Shown piece by piece: positions 1-12,388 of a stretch of DNA of 64,000 bases; within the stretch, counting starts at the first letter, position 1, and every line of letters starts with the position of its first letter. The notes under the pieces were generated by a model. The model saw only the letters and a list, made by a program, of their open reading frames with translations, had not been told where the DNA came from and did no database searches. Origin of the DNA: Aromatoleum buckelii (GTDB taxonomy: Bacteria; Pseudomonadota; Gammaproteobacteria; Burkholderiales; Rhodocyclaceae); contig NZ_WTVH02000008.1 of NCBI RefSeq assembly GCF_012910785.2, forward strand, positions 744,001 to 808,000. Direction: 5' to 3'. The position numbers and the translations under genes were made by a program.

Positions 1-1
1 G

Positions 2-241
2 CAGCCCGACGACAAGCATCAGGACAAGCTCAAGGACTTGCAGAAGCATTCGGGCCAGAAGTTCGACCGCGAATACATGGAGCTGATGGTCAAGGAGCAT
101 GAGAAGGACATCGAAATCTTCGAGAAATACGCGAAGGATTCGAAGCACGCCGGACTCAAGTCCTTCGCCGAAAAAAACCTGCCGATCCTGCGCGAACACT
201 TGGATCTTGCCAAGAAAAACGAGCGGGCTCTCAAGGATTGA
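2..241 (+). CDS. DUF4142-type protein, C-terminal part
   Basis: The reading frame is open from the window edge to a TGA at 239-241, giving about 79 residues of a protein whose start lies outside the window. The segment is charged and helical, with a SGQKFDREYM stretch followed by a MVKEHEKDIEIFEKYAKDSK stretch. This is the typical C-terminal pattern of DUF4142 (ferritin-like, periplasmic, function unknown) proteins, in which the helix reads MVxDHxKxxxxF and is followed by a KxFAxKxLPxLxxHL segment. It cannot be judged for a signal peptide because the N-terminus is missing. The family assignment is fairly safe; the biological role is unknown. Confidence 0.75.
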   Translation, partial: QPDDKHQDKLKDLQKHSGQKFDREYMELMVKEHEKDIEIFEKYAKDSKHAGLKSFAEKNLPILREHLDLAKKNERALKD

Positions 242-313
242 AGCCGCGACGGTGACGCCGGGGCCCGAGCCACGGCTAGGGGGCTGCGCCGGCCGCGTTG
301 CGCGTTTTTCCGG

Positions 314-1462
314 CTACCTTTCACCCAGCGCGCGCTGCATCCGTCCGAGCGCTTCGGCGAGCAGCGCTCGGGTGCAGCCGAAATTCATGCGTACGAACCC
401 TGGCATCCCGAACGGCGCGCCGTCGGACAGGCCGACGCCGGCGGCTTCGAAGAACTTCCCCGGGTCTTCGAGGCCGGTCCTGCGGCAGTCGATCCACGCG
501 AGGTAAGTCGCCTGCGGTCGTGCGGCCTCCAGTCCCGGCATCGTGTCGATCGCGGCCATCACAAGGTCGCGGTTGCCGCGCAGGTAGTCGAGCAGCGCCG
601 TGCGCCACGGACCGCCGTCGCGGTAGGCCGCTTCGGCGGCGACCATCCCGAGCACGTTCGGATGCGGCACGATGCCGTGCATCGCGTGACGAAAGCGCCG
701 CCGCAGGCGAGTGTCGGAAATGACGGCGAAAGCACAGTACAGCGCCGGGATGTTCCACGTCTTCGATGGCGCCATCAGCGTGATCGTGCGTTGCGCGACC
801 GACGCATCGAGCGCGGCGATCGGGACGTGCGGGGCGTCGTCGTCGAGCACCAGGCCGCAGTGGATTTCGTCGGAACAGATCGTCAGGTCGTGCCGCTCGG
901 CGAGGTCGGCGAGCCAGCGCAATTCGTCCTGGTCGAACACGCGGCCGACCGGATTGTGCGGGTTGCACAGCATCAGCAGGCGGCTGCGCGGCGTCAGCGC
1001 GGCTTCGAACGCGGCGCGATCCCAGCACCAGCGGCCGTCGGCGAAGGCGAGCGGACGCGTCACGAGGCGACGATCGCTGTTGCCCGGCGCGGCGAGGAAG
1101 GGCGGATAGACGGGGGTCGCGGTCAGCACTTCGTCGCCGGCTTCGCCGGTGATGCGGCAAGCGAGATTGAAGCCGGTCACGACACCGGGCAGCCACACCA
1201 GCCAGTCCGGTTCGATCCGCCACGCGTGGTCGCGCGCGAGGCCTTCGATCACCGCTTCGATCAGGCCGGGCCAGGCGTCGGTGTAGCCGAAGACGCGGTG
1301 GTCGAGGCGGCGCTGGAGCGCTTCGACGACCGGTGGCGGCGCAGCGAAATCCATGTCGGCGACCCACAGCGGAAGAATGTCGCGCCCTTCATAGCGTCCC
1401 CATTTTTCGCCGGGAACGCGCCGCCGGTCTATCTCAGTGTCGAAATCGAAAATCGGATTCAT
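314..1462 (-). CDS. MalY/PatB-type PLP-dependent C-S lyase/aminotransferase
   Basis: A 382-residue fold-type I PLP enzyme. The PLP lysine is K234 in APSKTWNIPAL, and the N-terminus (FDFDTEIDRR..KW, LPLWVADMDF) is characteristic of the MalY/PatB family. Members cleave the C-S bond of cystathionine or related cysteine conjugates, and some have aminotransferase activity, so the substrate here is open. The ATG at 1462 was chosen because the family signature begins just after it; the open frame continues 25 residues further upstream without similarity. It is transcribed divergently from the MBL-fold gene at 1576, with about 110 bp between. Cytoplasmic; no signal peptide or membrane segment. Confidence 0.88.
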   Translation of the reverse strand: MNPIFDFDTEIDRRRVPGEKWGRYEGRDILPLWVADMDFAAPPPVVEALQRRLDHRVFGYTDAWPGLIEAVIEGLARDHAWRIEPDWLVWLPGVVTGFNLACRITGEAGDEVLTATPVYPPFLAAPGNSDRRLVTRPLAFADGRWCWDRAAFEAALTPRSRLLMLCNPHNPVGRVFDQDELRWLADLAERHDLTICSDEIHCGLVLDDDAPHVPIAALDASVAQRTITLMAPSKTWNIPALYCAFAVISDTRLRRRFRHAMHGIVPHPNVLGMVAAEAAYRDGGPWRTALLDYLRGNRDLVMAAIDTMPGLEAARPQATYLAWIDCRRTGLEDPGKFFEAAGVGLSDGAPFGMPGFVRMNFGCTRALLAEALGRMQRALGER

Positions 1463-1575
1463 CGTCGTCGGCCCTGCGGCAATGCAAGAAAAGCTTGCGG
1501 TTCGATGCCGGGTCTTTGTCCCGTGCAGCGGATACAATTGCGGAAAACTAACCGAATGTGCAGGAGGAAGACAAC

Positions 1576-2544
1576 GTGCAGCACGTCACCGCCCACCCCG
1601 ACGGCATTCTTGCGGTCGATGCCGGCTACGGCCGGCCCGGCGTCGCGGCGATCCACCTGGTCATCCATCAGGGGCACGCCGCGGTCGTCGACACCGGCAC
1701 GAACGCGTCCGTCCCCCGCGTGCTCGGCGCCCTCGTCGCCGCCGGCATCGCGCCCGAGAACGTCGACTGGGTAATCCTCACCCACATTCACCTCGACCAC
1801 GCCGGCGGCGCGGGCAGCCTGATGTGCGCGCTGCCGAACGCCAGGCTGGTCGTCCATCCGCGCGGTGTGCGCCACCTCGTCGACCCGGCGAAACTGTGGG
1901 AAGGCACTTCCGCAGTGTACGGCGCGGAGCGGGCGTTTGCGCTCTACGGACGGCTTGCGCCGGTGCCGCCGGAGCGCATCGTGGCTGCCACCGAGGGGAC
2001 TGAAATCGATCTCGCCGGGCGCCGCTTCCTCGTCCTCGAGACGCCGGGACATTCGCGACATCATATCTGCGTGTGGGACGAGACGGCCCGCGCCTTCTTC
2101 ACCGGTGACACGTTCGGGCTTTCCTACCGCGAACTCGACGTCGACGGCCGCGCGTCGATTTTCCCGACCACGACGCCGACGCAGTTCGATCCCGACGCGC
2201 TGCATGCGTCGATCGACCGCCTGCTGAGTTTCTTCCCCGAGGCGATGTATCTGACCCACTACAGCCGCGTGACCGACGTCGAACGCCTCGCCGCGGACCT
2301 GCATCGCCTGATCGGTGCCCATGTCGCGGTCGCGCAGGCGGCGCGGGGCGAGGGCGTCGCGCGCCACGTCGAGATCCTTGCGGGACTGGAGCAGATCGTG
2401 CGCGAGGAAGCCGAGCGCCAGGGCTGGACACACCCCGAAGCCGAAGTGCTCGACCTGTTCCGGCAGGATCTGGAGCTCAATGCGCAAGGGCTCGGAATAT
2501 GGCTCGATTTCACTGCCGGGAAGGAGCCGGCGCCGACGCAGTAG
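1576..2544 (+). CDS. MBL-fold metallo-hydrolase
   Basis: A 322-residue metallo-beta-lactamase-fold protein. The metal-binding signature is THIHLDH (H70, H72, D74, H75), followed by TPGHS (H159), FTGDTF (D178) and a C-terminal LTHYS (H near residue 225), a full dinuclear metal set. The C-terminal 90 residues are helical and end in a FTAGKE stretch. I chose the GTG at 1576 because AGGAGG at 1562-1567 lies 8 nt upstream; an in-frame GTG at 1558 would add six residues but overlaps that site. The substrate is not evident. Glyoxalase II-like, lactonase-like and other hydrolases share this fold. Confidence 0.85.
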   Translation: MQHVTAHPDGILAVDAGYGRPGVAAIHLVIHQGHAAVVDTGTNASVPRVLGALVAAGIAPENVDWVILTHIHLDHAGGAGSLMCALPNARLVVHPRGVRHLVDPAKLWEGTSAVYGAERAFALYGRLAPVPPERIVAATEGTEIDLAGRRFLVLETPGHSRHHICVWDETARAFFTGDTFGLSYRELDVDGRASIFPTTTPTQFDPDALHASIDRLLSFFPEAMYLTHYSRVTDVERLAADLHRLIGAHVAVAQAARGEGVARHVEILAGLEQIVREEAERQGWTHPEAEVLDLFRQDLELNAQGLGIWLDFTAGKEPAPTQ

Positions 2545-2565
2545 TGTCGCCTGCGCCGGGGGCGC

Positions 2566-3231
2566 TCACGGCGTGGTGGCCTCGATCTGCGACATCAGCG
2601 CAGCATGCTTCTCCCGCGCGAGCGCGTCGCCCTGCTGCGCCGCCTGCAGGTACCAGTGCGCCGCCAGCCGCGGGTCCCGCACGACGCCGTTGCCGGTCTC
2701 GTACAGGCTCGCGATGATGGATTGTGCGGCGACGTCGCCGGCGCGCGCGGCGGCAAGATACCAGCGTGCCGCAGTCGCGGCCTCGAGCGGAACGCCGTCG
2801 CCGGCGAGATGCATCGCCGCCAAGCTCACCTGCGCTTCGACGTGTCCCTGCCCGGCAGCGCGCCGATACCACTCCGCCGCGGTCGGCAGCGACTGCGGTA
2901 CGTCGTCGCCGTGTTCGTACAGTCGCGCGAGCGTGAACTGCGCCTGCGGCAGCCCGGCCCCGGCGGCACGGCGCAGCCAGCGCCACGCCGAGTTCGCGTC
3001 GCGTGACTGCGCCTCGTTGCGGTACAGCATCATCGCGTAATTGAACTGGGCGAGGCGGTTGCCGGCGCGCGCGGCGCGCTCGAACAGCCGGGCCGCTTCG
3101 TCGTGGTGTCCCGCCTCGTAGGCGCCGATCGCGGTCTGGGCGAGCGCTGCTGCCGGAGGGTCCGCACCCGCGTACGCGCAGCCGAACGCCAGCGTGATGC
3201 AGAACAGTGCCTGGCGTAGCGGTCGATGCAT
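2566..3231 (-). CDS. Exported Sel1-like repeat protein
   Basis: A 221-residue protein with an N-terminal signal peptide (RQALFCITLAFGCAYAGADP, cleavage probably after AGA). It then has about five Sel1/TPR-like alpha-solenoid repeats of roughly 36 residues with the pattern A..WYR.AA..G...AQ..LA.LYE.G.GV. The ATG at 3231 follows a GGGG-rich stretch and gives a good signal peptide; upstream codons in frame lack coding character. Sel1 repeats mediate protein-protein contacts, so a periplasmic scaffold or binding role is likely, but no partner is suggested by the neighbours. It is divergent from tcdA. Confidence 0.85.
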   Translation of the reverse strand: MHRPLRQALFCITLAFGCAYAGADPPAAALAQTAIGAYEAGHHDEAARLFERAARAGNRLAQFNYAMMLYRNEAQSRDANSAWRWLRRAAGAGLPQAQFTLARLYEHGDDVPQSLPTAAEWYRRAAGQGHVEAQVSLAAMHLAGDGVPLEAATAARWYLAAARAGDVAAQSIIASLYETGNGVVRDPRLAAHWYLQAAQQGDALAREKHAALMSQIEATTP

Positions 3232-3334
3232 GGTCGTTCCCCCTGTCGCAGGTTGGAGCAAGGCAGGTGCGATTCGGTTCAGGCGCGCGCGGGCTGAGGT
3301 AACATCGGCGCTCTCCCTTCCGCTTGCAGGTTTC

Positions 3335-4156
3335 ATGTCGGCACCGATCACTTCCACCGTTCCGGATGTCGACCGGGAACGACGCTTCGGCGGCATCGCC
3401 CGCCTTTATGGCAACGATGCGCTGCCGCGGCTCGATCGCGGGCGCGTCTGCGTCGTCGGCATCGGCGGAGTCGGTTCCTGGGCGGCCGAGGCGCTCGCAC
3501 GCAGCGGCGTCGGTCACCTCACGCTGATCGACCTCGACCACGTCGCCGAATCGAACATCAACCGGCAAAGCCACGCGCTCGACGCGACGCTCGGGCAGGC
3601 GAAAGTCGTCGCGATGGCCGAGCGGCTGCGTGCGATCAATCCGCTCGTGAACGTCGTGGTGGTCGAGGACTTCATCGGCGAGGACAACGCGGCGGCGCTG
3701 CTGCGCGATTTCGACGTCGTCATCGACGCGATCGACAACGTGCGCGCCAAGGTCGCGATCGTGCTGACGTGTCGCATGCGCCGCATTCCACTGATCGTCG
3801 CTGGCAGCGCGGGCGGCAAGACCGATCCGGGGAAGATCCGCGTCGACGACCTGTCGCGCACCGAGCAGGATCCGCTGCTGGCAAAAATGCGCAAGCGGCT
3901 GCGCAGCGAGCACGGCTTTCCGCGCAACCCGAAGCGGCCGTTCGGCATCGAGGCAGTGTATTCGAGCGAAGCGCTGCGCATCGATGGGGCGGCTTGCGAC
4001 CTGCCTCACGGGCCGCAAGGGCTCGCCTGCGCCGGCTATGGTTCGAGCATGATGATGACGGCCAGCGTCGGCCTGTTCGCCGCGGCCCGCGCGCTCGAAC
4101 GGCTGCTGGCGCGCCCGGCCGGCGACGCCGCCGACCTTCAGGAGGACCAGGCATGA
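3335..4156 (+). CDS. tcdA: tRNA threonylcarbamoyladenosine dehydratase (TcdA/CsdL)
   Basis: A 273-residue ThiF/MoeB/E1-like enzyme. The nucleotide-binding loop is GIGGVGSW (residues 42-49), followed by LIDLDHVAESNINRQ. It has the TcdA-type KTDPGKIRVDDL region and a GFPRNPKRPFG segment typical of the YgdL/TcdA branch rather than MoeB. The enzyme adenylates t6A37 in tRNA and dehydrates it to cyclic ct6A, normally receiving electrons or sulfur relay help from CsdA-CsdE; those partners are not in this window. The ATG at 3335 was chosen because the RRFGGIARLYG family start follows directly. The stop overlaps the start of the next gene (ATGA). Confidence 0.88.
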   Translation: MSAPITSTVPDVDRERRFGGIARLYGNDALPRLDRGRVCVVGIGGVGSWAAEALARSGVGHLTLIDLDHVAESNINRQSHALDATLGQAKVVAMAERLRAINPLVNVVVVEDFIGEDNAAALLRDFDVVIDAIDNVRAKVAIVLTCRMRRIPLIVAGSAGGKTDPGKIRVDDLSRTEQDPLLAKMRKRLRSEHGFPRNPKRPFGIEAVYSSEALRIDGAACDLPHGPQGLACAGYGSSMMMTASVGLFAAARALERLLARPAGDAADLQEDQA

Positions 4157-4539
4157 CTCATGACAGGGCAGTAGTGCTGTTCGGCCACGGCGCACGCGAT
4201 CCGGCGTGGGCGCAGCCGATGGAGCGTGTTCGCGACACGCTGCACGCACTGGCGCCGGAGCTCGGGGTCGAGCTCGCGTTCCTCGAGTTCCTCGCACCGA
4301 CGTTGGACGAGGCGATCGATGCGCTGGTCGCACGTGGCGCGCGGCGGATCGTTATCGTGCCGATGTTCATCGCCCGTGGCGGGCACCTGAAAAACGATCT
4401 GCCGAAGCTCGTCGCTGCGGCGTGCGAGCGCCATCCCGGCTGCGAGATCGTCCAGACGCTCGCCGTCGGCGAGGCGGAACCGGTCGTCGCGGCGATGGCG
4501 AGCTATGCGCGGCAATGCGCGTTCGAAGACGATGACTGA
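4153..4539 (+). CDS. CbiX-family (short) sirohydrochlorin chelatase-like protein
   Basis: A 128-residue single-domain member of the CbiX/SirB chelatase family. It starts with LFGHGARDPAW, in which the GHG histidine is a predicted metal or tetrapyrrole ligand. A second conserved histidine lies in ARGGHLKNDLP. Short CbiX proteins act as homodimers inserting Co or Fe into sirohydrochlorin. No other siroheme or cobalamin gene is nearby, so the metal cannot be deduced. Its ATG overlaps the tcdA stop by 4 bp and an AGGAGG lies just upstream, so the two are cotranscribed. Confidence 0.85.
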   Translation: MTHDRAVVLFGHGARDPAWAQPMERVRDTLHALAPELGVELAFLEFLAPTLDEAIDALVARGARRIVIVPMFIARGGHLKNDLPKLVAAACERHPGCEIVQTLAVGEAEPVVAAMASYARQCAFEDDD

Positions 4540-4602
4540 ACGCTGACGACACGTTTGCCACCTTCGCGGGTAGCCTGCAATGGGGAGAGGTCTTGACTTG
4601 CT

Positions 4603-4628
4603 TGAATATTAGCATAAACTGATATTCA
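4603..4628. promoter_or_regulatory. 26-bp dyad operator overlapping the RND adaptor start
   Basis: TGAATAT at 4603-4609 and ATATTCA at 4622-4628 form a perfect inverted repeat with a 12-bp AT-rich spacer; its last base is the A of the ATG at 4628. A TTGACT at 4593-4598 lies just upstream. AT-rich dyads of this size are typical operators of ArsR/SmtB-type dimeric repressors, including the BigR/SqrR group. No regulator gene is adjacent. Binding here would block transcription or translation start of the efflux operon. The repeat is observed; the regulator class is inference. Confidence 0.5.
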
Positions 4629-5677
4629 TGATCGATCGGCTCCTGATCCGCCTACTGCTGATTTCGCTGGCGCTTGTCGCGGCCGGAATCGCGCACGCGG
4701 AACTGCCCACCGTCCGCGTTGAAGCTCGCGTCGTGGCGCGCTCGCACCCGGCCGAAGCGACGCTCGAAGCGGTTCACCAGGTCGCGCTCGCGGCGCAGGT
4801 GCCGGGCCGCATCGTCGCCCTGAACGTCGATGCCGGCGATCGGATCGCGAAAGGCGAAGTGCTGTTGCGTATCGACGCCGTCGAGGCGGCGCAGGCCGTT
4901 GCGGGCGCCGAAGCCGGCATCGCCGAGGCGCAGGCGAACCTCATCAATGCGAAAGCGGCATTGGAGCGCACTGCGCGTCTGCTCGAGCGCCGCTTCGTCA
5001 GCCCTGCCGCGCTCGACCAGGCGAAAGCGGTATACGACGCCGCCGAAGCGCAGCTGCGCGCGGCACGCGCTGGGCGCGGCCAAGCGGGCGCGGTGCAGGG
5101 TTACACGGCGATCGTCTCGCCCTTGACGGGGCTCGTCGCCGCGCGCCACGTCGAACTGGGCGACATGGCGCAGCCCGGGCGCGTGCTGCTGACCGTCTAT
5201 GATCCGGCAGCGATGCGCGCGATCGTCGACGTGCCGCAATATCGCATCGCCGGCGTCGCCGGAGAGCAGCTGACGGCGCGCATCGAGCTGCCGGAGTCGG
5301 GGCGCTGGTTCGACGCGGCGCGCGTCGTCGTGCTGCCCGCGGCCGACCCGCGCACGCATACGGTCCGCGTGCGTGTCGATCTGCCGCGGCAGGCGGACGG
5401 GCTGGTGCCGGGAATGTTCGCGCGCGTCCATTTCGCGACCGGCGCGGACCGACGCATCGCGGTTCCGGCCGAAGCGATCCTGCGGCGCGGCGAAATCACT
5501 GGCGTATATGTTGCCGACGGCAAAGGCGGCTTCGGCTTGCGGCAGATTCGCGCCGGCCAGGCATTGGCGGACGGCAGCGTCGAAGTGCTCGCCGGGCTCG
5601 TCGGCGGCGAGGAGGTCGCGCTCGATCCGGTCCAGGCAAGCATCGCCGGCCGTGCCACCCGCGCCGCGAGCCGCTGA
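4628..5677 (+). CDS. RND efflux periplasmic adaptor (HlyD/AcrA type)
   Basis: A 349-residue membrane-fusion protein. It has a short signal peptide (LLISLALVAAGIAHAEL), a biotinyl-lipoyl-like half (VPGRIVALNVDAGDRIAKGE) near residue 60, a coiled-coil hairpin at about 85-145, the second lipoyl half (TAIVSPLTGLVAARHVELGD), then beta-barrel and membrane-proximal domains. It links the inner-membrane RND pump encoded 13 bp downstream to an outer-membrane channel that is not encoded here. The ATG at 4628 is within the dyad operator, consistent with tight regulation. Substrate unknown; the pump sequence is not of the heavy-metal CzcA type as far as I can judge. Confidence 0.88.
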   Translation: MIDRLLIRLLLISLALVAAGIAHAELPTVRVEARVVARSHPAEATLEAVHQVALAAQVPGRIVALNVDAGDRIAKGEVLLRIDAVEAAQAVAGAEAGIAEAQANLINAKAALERTARLLERRFVSPAALDQAKAVYDAAEAQLRAARAGRGQAGAVQGYTAIVSPLTGLVAARHVELGDMAQPGRVLLTVYDPAAMRAIVDVPQYRIAGVAGEQLTARIELPESGRWFDAARVVVLPAADPRTHTVRVRVDLPRQADGLVPGMFARVHFATGADRRIAVPAEAILRRGEITGVYVADGKGGFGLRQIRAGQALADGSVEVLAGLVGGEEVALDPVQASIAGRATRAASR

Positions 5678-5690
5678 CGGGAGCGCGACG

Positions 5691-8938
<3,248 letters not shown>

Positions 8939-8942
<4 letters not shown>

Positions 8943-9163
8943 ACCTGACCGTCAACCAGTTCGTTCGCATTTTCGCCGGCGCCTTCGTGCTGATCTCGCT
9001 CGCGCTCGGCGTCGAAGCTTCGCCGCTGTTCGTCGACGCGAATTTCCTGTGGTTCACCGCCTTCGTCGGGGCGAACCTGTTCCAGAGCGGCTTCACGGGT
9101 ATCTGCCCGCTCGAAACGATCCTTCGCAAGTTTGGCGTCAGGGACGCGGTCGCGTGCCGGTGA
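8939..9163 (+). CDS. DUF2892 (YgaP transmembrane-like) small membrane protein
   Basis: A 74-residue protein with two predicted membrane helices (FVRIFAGAFVLISLALGV and FLWFTAFVGANLFQSGFTG), followed by ICPLETILRKFGV. That NLFQS.FTG.CP signature is characteristic of DUF2892, the domain found as the membrane tail of the rhodanese YgaP and as stand-alone proteins in sulfide or sulfane-sulfur regulons. The single conserved cysteine sits at the end of helix 2. The start overlaps the pump stop (ATGA), so it is translationally coupled to the efflux operon; together with the dyad at 4603 this hints at a stress-induced, possibly thiol- or sulfur-related role. Confidence 0.85.
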
Positions 9164-9184
9164 GCGGCGGGCCGGGAGGGTGCT

Positions 9185-9685
9185 TCAGCCGCCGCGCTTG
9201 CGCGCGATCATCATGATCGCAAACACTGCGACGAGCGTCAGGCATACCAGCGACCAGTTCGCGATCGACAGGCCGAGGAAAGCCCAGTCGACTTTCGAGC
9301 AGTCGCCCGCGCCCTGGAAGATCATCGGCAGCGCGTCGGCCAGCGGAAAGCTGCCGAGCATGAATTCGAGGTCGGGCCCGCATTCGGCGAACTCCGGCGG
9401 GTAGAGCTGCATCCACGTCTGGCGCAGCGCGACCCCCCCGCCGGCGAGCGCCAGCAACAGGATCACGGCGGCGTAGGCGCGCGTGCCGCTGCGTCCCGGC
9501 GCATGCAGCCCGGCGACCAGCGCCGTCAGCGCGATCGCGACGAACGCATAGCGCTGCATGATGCACATCGGGCACGGTTCGAGCCCGACGACGTGCTGCA
9601 GGTACAGGCCGAAGCCGAGCAGCCCGGCACATACCGCGAAAAGGCCGAGAAACAGCGCACGGGAAGAAAAGGCGAGAGCTTGCAT
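9185..9685 (-). CDS. dsbB: Disulfide bond formation protein B
   Basis: A 166-residue four-helix inner-membrane protein. It has the two cysteine pairs expected of DsbB: C38/C41 in EPCPMC in the first periplasmic loop, and C102/C129 in ECGPDL and GDCSKVDW in the second. It reoxidises periplasmic DsbA and passes electrons to ubiquinone. Length and topology are normal for betaproteobacteria. It is convergent with the RND operon, with only about 20 bp between the stop codons, and is monocistronic; dsbA is not in the window. Confidence 0.93.
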   Translation of the reverse strand: MQALAFSSRALFLGLFAVCAGLLGFGLYLQHVVGLEPCPMCIMQRYAFVAIALTALVAGLHAPGRSGTRAYAAVILLLALAGGGVALRQTWMQLYPPEFAECGPDLEFMLGSFPLADALPMIFQGAGDCSKVDWAFLGLSIANWSLVCLTLVAVFAIMMIARKRGG

Positions 9686-9777
9686 GTTTGGCAGCGAGGG
9701 GTTGGGTAGGGCCGGATTGTAGGTCAGGACCTGCCTTCGTCGCTGCGCTGCAAGAAAAGTTCGTCGACCGCTCGCGC

Positions 9778-11406
9778 TCAGACCCTGAAGCGCCCGACCG
9801 CTCCTTCCAGCGCCCGCGACAATTCCGCGAGTTCCCGTGCGTGGCCGGCGGATTCGGCGGCCGCCGCGTGGTTGCGCGACGCCATGTCCGCGACCTGCTC
9901 GACGTTGCGCGCGATGTCCTGACTTGCGCTGTTCTGCTCGTCCAGGGCGTGCGTGATCTCGCCCACCGCCCGCGCCGCAGTGCCCGCGACGTCGGCGACC
10001 TGGCGTATCGCTTCGCCCGCGGCTTGGGCCAGGGCGACGCCGCTCTTCACTTGCCGGACGCCGTCTTCCACGTTGCTGACAGTGCTCCGCGTGCCGTTCT
10101 GGATCTGCGTGACGATGCCGATAATCTCCTGCGTCGACTGGGTCGTGCGTTCGGCCAGTTTGCGCACCTCGTCGGCCACGACCGCGAACCCGCGCCCCTG
10201 TTCGCCGGCGCGCGCCGCTTCGATCGCGGCGTTGAGCGCCAGGAGGTTGGTCTGCTCGGCGATGTCCTTGATCGCCTGCACGATGCTCGAGATCGCTTCC
10301 GCATCCTTGCCGAGCGCGGCGATCGATGCGGCGGCACTGCCGACGCCGGCCGCGATGCGCTGGATCGCGTCGGAAGCGTCGCTCGCGACCGCCACGCCGT
10401 CGCGCGACAGGCGACCGGACTCGGCCGACGCGCTTGCGACTTCGCGCGCATGTTCCGAGATCTGGCGAATGCTCGCGGTAAGCTCTTCGATGGTCGCGGC
10501 CATCGTGCCGGCCGCCTCGTTCTGGCTGGAACTGGTGTCGAGCGCAATGCCCGAAACGTCGACGAGGCGTGCGCTGCGCTCGGCGATGCGGCTGCCGTTC
10601 GAGCGCACTTCGCGGACGATGCTCTGCAGGTTTTCGAGCAGGTCATTGAAGGCGGCCACCGCATGCCCGATTTCGTTGTCGCCGCTCGAGGGCGCGCGCA
10701 GCGTCAGATCGCCGCTCGTGCGAATGCCGTTTGCGGTGCGCGCGAGCGCGCTCAACGGCGGGACGATGCGGCGGTAAGTCAGCATGCACAGCGCCGCGGT
10801 CAAAATCGCCGCGAGGAGCACGGCGGCGGCGATCGCCCACTGGCTGAACCGCATCGTCTCGTGCGCGGACGCGCGCGTGCGCGCGGCCTCAGCTTCGATG
10901 TGCGCGGCGAGCCCGTTCATTTCCGTTTCGAGCGCGCTGAAGTCCTTCATGAAGTCGATCAGCAGTACGGCGGTGTCGTCATAGCCGCCGACCAGCTTGC
11001 CGACGATCCGCTTGGCATTCGTCGTGTAGCGTTCGAGCGCCGGGCGCATCGACTCGACCGCAGCCCCGACTGCCGGGTCGAGTTCCTGCCGGGTGCTGCC
11101 AGCGAACGCTTCCTCGAGCGCGCCGACGTCGGCGTGCAAGCGGCGGCCGGCCTCTTCGACCGCCGCGTAATCGTCTTGTTCAGCGGCGAGCAGCGCGGCG
11201 AGGACGTCGCTGCGGACCGTGCCGCGCACGACGTCGGCTTCGACCTGCCGCAGTGCCGCCGCCGCCGCTTCGTGGCTGCGGGCGACCGATCCTTCCAGGC
11301 TCGTGACGCTGCGCAATCCGATCCCGCCTACTGCGAGCAGCATCGCCAGCACCACCAGCGACAGCGCAATCAACGCCGCCCTTATCGATAGAGCTTTCGC
11401 TTTCAT
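9778..11406 (-). CDS. Methyl-accepting chemotaxis protein
   Basis: A 542-residue chemoreceptor. TM1 is at about residues 8-28, followed by a periplasmic helical ligand domain of roughly 150 residues (four-helix-bundle type), TM2 ([20 protein letters not shown]), a HAMP domain and the cytoplasmic signalling hairpin. The tip is [20 protein letters not shown], the nearly invariant MA signature. There is no C-terminal NWETF-type pentapeptide. The ATG at 11406 is preceded by GGAGGAGAC. The ligand cannot be predicted. It is divergent from azoR, with a 245-bp gap. Confidence 0.92.
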   Translation of the reverse strand: MKAKALSIRAALIALSLVVLAMLLAVGGIGLRSVTSLEGSVARSHEAAAAALRQVEADVVRGTVRSDVLAALLAAEQDDYAAVEEAGRRLHADVGALEEAFAGSTRQELDPAVGAAVESMRPALERYTTNAKRIVGKLVGGYDDTAVLLIDFMKDFSALETEMNGLAAHIEAEAARTRASAHETMRFSQWAIAAAVLLAAILTAALCMLTYRRIVPPLSALARTANGIRTSGDLTLRAPSSGDNEIGHAVAAFNDLLENLQSIVREVRSNGSRIAERSARLVDVSGIALDTSSSQNEAAGTMAATIEELTASIRQISEHAREVASASAESGRLSRDGVAVASDASDAIQRIAAGVGSAAASIAALGKDAEAISSIVQAIKDIAEQTNLLALNAAIEAARAGEQGRGFAVVADEVRKLAERTTQSTQEIIGIVTQIQNGTRSTVSNVEDGVRQVKSGVALAQAAGEAIRQVADVAGTAARAVGEITHALDEQNSASQDIARNVEQVADMASRNHAAAAESAGHARELAELSRALEGAVGRFRV

Positions 11407-11592
11407 GTCTCCTCCAGATGGTTCCGGTCGGCGTGATACATTTTTTCGCCCGTTTTTTCCGGTCTTGTAATGATTGATTAGCGTCCCGGAGGCGCCGAAC
11501 TTGAGGAAAATCTTGCAGGACGGCGAACGGAGGCCCGGGGCACAGTGCAATTTTTGCAATAACAGGAACAGTGTTGTCAGGTTTCGTGGCTT

Positions 11593-11613
11593 TTCAGGCA
11601 ACAGTTCAGGCAA
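11593..11613 (+). repeat. TTCAGGCAA direct repeat upstream of azoR
   Basis: TTCAGGCAA occurs at 11593-11601 and again at 11605-11613, a 12-bp period that is close to one helical turn, about 40-60 bp upstream of the azoR start. Tandem half-sites on one face of the helix are common in operators. No regulator gene lies next to azoR, so a regulatory role is only a possibility. Confidence 0.3.
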
Positions 11614-11651
11614 TAAAGTAGAACCCGCAAAACACTCACATGGAGAACGCA

Positions 11652-12251
11652 ATGAACATCCTGCAAATCAATTCGAGCGCCCGCAGCGACGCTTCCAACT
11701 CCACCCGCGTCGCGAATAGCATCGTCGAGCGGCTGCGCGCGTCGCACCCCGGCGCCGCAGTCGTCGTGCGCAGCCTCGCGCAGAACCCGCACCCGGTGCT
11801 CGACGAAGCGGCGCTCGGCGCGCTGTTCACACCGGCCGACAAGCGCACGCCCGAGCAGGCGGCCCGCGTCGCGCTCGATGACGTGCTGATCGCCGAGATC
11901 CAGGCCGCCGACGCCGTCGTCATCGGCGTGCCGATGTACAACTTCGGCGTGCCGGTGCAGCTGAAGAACTGGATCGACGCGATCACGCGCCTCAAAGTCA
12001 CATTCCGCTACACGGCGAACGGTCCCGAAGGCCTGCTGAAGGACAAGAAGGTGTACGTCGCATTCGCCCGCGGTGGCCGCTATCGCGACACGCCCGCCGA
12101 TACCCAGGTCCCGTACCTCAAGACGATCTTCGGTTTCCTCGGCATGACCGACGTGCATTTCGTCTTTGCCGAAGGCCTCGCGATGGGCGCCGACGCCGCA
12201 GAGCAAGCTTTCGCCGAAGCCGAGCGCGATATCGAGGCGGCGCTCGCCTGA
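11652..12251 (+). CDS. azoR: FMN-dependent NADH:quinone/azo reductase
   Basis: A 199-residue flavodoxin-like protein of the AzoR/AcpD family. It begins with [19 protein letters not shown], the FMN-phosphate loop. The [20 protein letters not shown] block near residues 95-115 is the family signature, and FARGGRY follows near residue 140. AzoR reduces quinones and azo dyes with NADH and protects against thiol or quinone stress. The ATG at 11652 is preceded by GGAG at 11642-11645; an in-frame ATG at 11640 overlaps that site. Cytoplasmic, expected dimer. Confidence 0.92.
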   Translation: MNILQINSSARSDASNSTRVANSIVERLRASHPGAAVVVRSLAQNPHPVLDEAALGALFTPADKRTPEQAARVALDDVLIAEIQAADAVVIGVPMYNFGVPVQLKNWIDAITRLKVTFRYTANGPEGLLKDKKVYVAFARGGRYRDTPADTQVPYLKTIFGFLGMTDVHFVFAEGLAMGADAAEQAFAEAERDIEAALA

Positions 12252-12388
12252 CGGATCCTCGCAGCGCCCGTCTGAACCGGGTGCTGCGGCCTCACGCCGC
12301 ACCTGCACCGATCGCTTCCGCAAAGACGGATGCCGCCTGCCCGTGCGGGCGGCACGAGCGAACCCCCGACCCCATCAGGAGAACCGCG

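Noticed and set aside
9688-11391. 567-codon open frame antisense to the chemoreceptor
   Set aside because: Arg/Asp-rich shadow; the minus frame has the MCP signature and a ribosome-binding site.
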